In this document: in pieces, positions 30,438 to 31,370 of the stretch
How the letters are laid out: every line of letters begins with the position of its first letter
How positions within the stretch are numbered: position 1 is the first letter of the stretch
DNA from: a virus
Virus record (IMG/VR): IMGVR_UViG_3300044624_002468
Coordinates: 1 to 31,370 of that record
Length of the DNA stretch: 31,370 bases
Direction: 5' to 3' (one strand)
Notes under the pieces: model-generated
Database searches by the model: none
What the model saw: only the letters and a program-made list of their open reading frames with translations
What the model was told of the DNA's origin: nothing
Translations under genes and position numbers: made by a program

Positions 30438-30827
30438 TTGAGCAAAAAAATTTTCAGCAATGTTGACATTGTTGGTTCGCCGACAGAAATTTCTGCCGGT
30501 GTTTTGGAGTTAGTTTCAACCATTGAAGGCTGGTCTGAAGGCGATTGCGATGTCGCCTTAGCTGCGGCCAGGAATTATGATGCTTTTTATGTTTTTTCTG
30601 ATGTTTCTGATGCTAGGTTTGCTGCGCGTTGCGCTGCTCGTGGGTTTGGTAGGCATGTTTTTTGGCATAATGCGCGTAGTGTTGTTCCTGAGCGTGTTAG
30701 GGGTGTTGTTTATGATGCTGTTTTGGGTGTTCTTGTTTCTGATTTGTTGGCTGGTGATTTGGTTGATTCTTTGATGGTGGGGGTTGATGCGGTTCGTTTT
30801 GGCCGTTTGGTTTCTGGTGATTTTTAG
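30438..30827 (+). CDS. Alanine-repeat family protein, member 4
   Basis: TTG 30438 is chosen because GGAGGA lies seven bases upstream; the TTG at 30423 would sit before that site. The 129-residue protein reads MSKKIFSNVDIVGSPTEISAG, then VLELVSTIEGWSEGDCDVALAAARNYDAF, a shorter Ala/Arg middle (DARFAARCAARGFGRHVFW) and the C-terminal block YDAVLGVLVSDLLAGDLVD then VGVDAVRFGR. It keeps the Trp-Ser-x-Gly/Glu start and the DLL...AVR end of the family but has few alanine repeats. It begins 21 bases after a strong terminator, so its expression depends on read-through or on regulated antitermination. Confidence 0.75.
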   Translation: MSKKIFSNVDIVGSPTEISAGVLELVSTIEGWSEGDCDVALAAARNYDAFYVFSDVSDARFAARCAARGFGRHVFWHNARSVVPERVRGVVYDAVLGVLVSDLLAGDLVDSLMVGVDAVRFGRLVSGDF

Positions 30828-30896
30828 TTTTTATTTTTGTATTTTTCTAAAAAGGTTGATTGCGCACGTTTTAGGGTGTATTGTTGTTTGTGGTTA

Positions 30897-30938
30897 GAGA
30901 GTGCGGTTCGTAAACATAGGGGAGAACAAAGTGAGTGA
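30897..30938 (+). pseudogene. Remnant of an alanine-repeat family C-terminus
   Basis: Read in frame, this stretch encodes ESAVRKHRGEQSE and a stop, matching the AVREHRG ending of members 1 and 2. The bases AGAGAGTGCGGTT are identical to the end of member 2 (26828-26840), and CATAGGGG matches the end of member 1. No intact gene precedes it. It overlaps the start and ribosome site of member 5, as if a former copy had been deleted up to its last codons. Confidence 0.55.
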
Positions 30939-31370
30939 TCTTAAATACGGTAAAAATACTGTGCAAGTCGAAGCGGTGTTGGCTGAGGTTGAGACATGGA
31001 CGGCAGCGGAAGCGAAAATCGCTGGTGCGGCGCGGGATGCGGCGCGGGGTGCGGCGATGTACGCGGCGGGGGATGCGGCGCGGTATGCGGCGGGGTATGC
31101 GGCGGGGGATGCGGCGCGTGATGCTGTTTTGTGTGCTATCGCGTGTGATCTTATCCCCGATGAGTACCAAAAAGTGTTGAATGTTGGTTTGAATGCGGTG
31201 CGTGAGTATCGTGTAAAGAAGGAAAATGCTTCCGCGCACGGCGACACGAGGAGGCGTGCGCTTGCTGAGTGGGCGCGGAAGCGTGCAAAAAAGGCGCGCA
31301 AGAAGGCCGAAAGATCAGGGGGAACGGTGCACCAGTATGAGCGTGCGGACATTCTTGGAGAAATTGCTGA
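30931..31370 (+). CDS. Alanine-repeat family protein, member 5, with basic / HNH-like extension, cut by window end
   Basis: GTG 30931 follows GGGGAG, and the frame is open to the window end (146 codons). The N-terminus (MSDLKYGKNTVQVEAVLAEV, ETWTAAEAKIAG) is followed by the most regular alanine repeat, units of AARDAARGAAMYAAGDAARY type from GCG-rich 12-base DNA repeats. The C-terminal block is VLCAIACDLIPDEYQKVLNVG, then LNAVREYR. Unlike other members it does not stop there: a basic helix follows (RRRALAEWARKRAKKARKKA) and then GGTVHQYERADILGEIA, which recalls the lead-in of phage HNH endonucleases ('y-r-dI-er'). The HNH core, if present, lies outside the window. Confidence 0.7.
   Translation, partial: MSDLKYGKNTVQVEAVLAEVETWTAAEAKIAGAARDAARGAAMYAAGDAARYAAGYAAGDAARDAVLCAIACDLIPDEYQKVLNVGLNAVREYRVKKENASAHGDTRRRALAEWARKRAKKARKKAERSGGTVHQYERADILGEIA
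31027..31121 (+). repeat. 12-base GCGGCG-centred tandem repeat
   Basis: GCGGCG recurs about every 12 bases, separated by CGGGAT, CGGGGT, GGGGAT, CGGTAT and GGGTAT type units, encoding Ala-Ala-x-x. It is a G+C-rich island in an AT-leaning region, which suggests growth by slippage or unequal recombination. Confidence 0.8.

Noticed and set aside
30212-30466. 84-codon frame through the 30.4 kb terminator
   Set aside because: It runs across a strong terminator stem and the ribosome site of the real gene at 30438.

Overview
This window reads as part of a tailed, siphovirus-type phage genome, or a prophage with the same layout. It is AT-leaning, roughly 42-46% G+C by eye. The host is probably a low-GC actinobacterium. 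This is inferred from the tape-measure C-terminus (SGG-TG-EPAGIVHMGEHVVPKK-QRTGLP pattern), the head-tail connector style, frequent GTG/TTG starts behind GGAG sites, and alanine-rich early proteins of a kind I associate with actinophages. The host cannot be named from sequence alone.

Layout: two divergent arms meet near 23.1 kb. The leftward (minus-strand) arm, 23.0 kb down to 1, is the virion module in transcription order: a coiled-coil membrane protein, a candidate small terminase, large terminase, portal, maturation protease with scaffold region, capsid cement protein, major capsid protein followed by a strong terminator, and two paralogous head-fibre-like proteins. Head-tail connectors, a gp10-like protein and a tail terminator come next, then two tail-tube-like proteins (the second with a C-terminal Ig-like domain) and tail assembly chaperones joined by a -1 frameshift on U UUU UUA. 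The arm ends with the tape measure, a distal-tail-like protein, a tail hub-like protein and modular minor tail proteins, the last being a tail-collar protein cut by the window edge.

The rightward (plus-strand) arm, 23.4 to 31.37 kb, is an early or accessory region of small genes, mostly unknown. Its main feature is a family of six paralogous proteins at 23411, 26274, 27552, 29370, 30438 and 30931. They share an N-terminal Trp-acidic motif, a variable alanine-repeat middle and a C-terminal 'DLI...AVRE.R' block. Between them lie small membrane proteins, a conserved 'SGMTKW...GMGF' phage protein, a possible zinc-binding protein and a sliding-clamp-like protein. Two near-identical promoter regions (26.2 and 26.9 kb) have 17-bp spacers that are themselves dyads. 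A cluster of TGAGACA-type repeats lies between 25.9 and 26.25 kb, and a strong terminator sits at 30.4 kb.

The coding strand of both arms is G/T-rich, so base composition flips sharply at 23.1 kb, which marks the divergence point. No integrase, repressor, lysin, tRNA, rRNA or CRISPR array was recognised.
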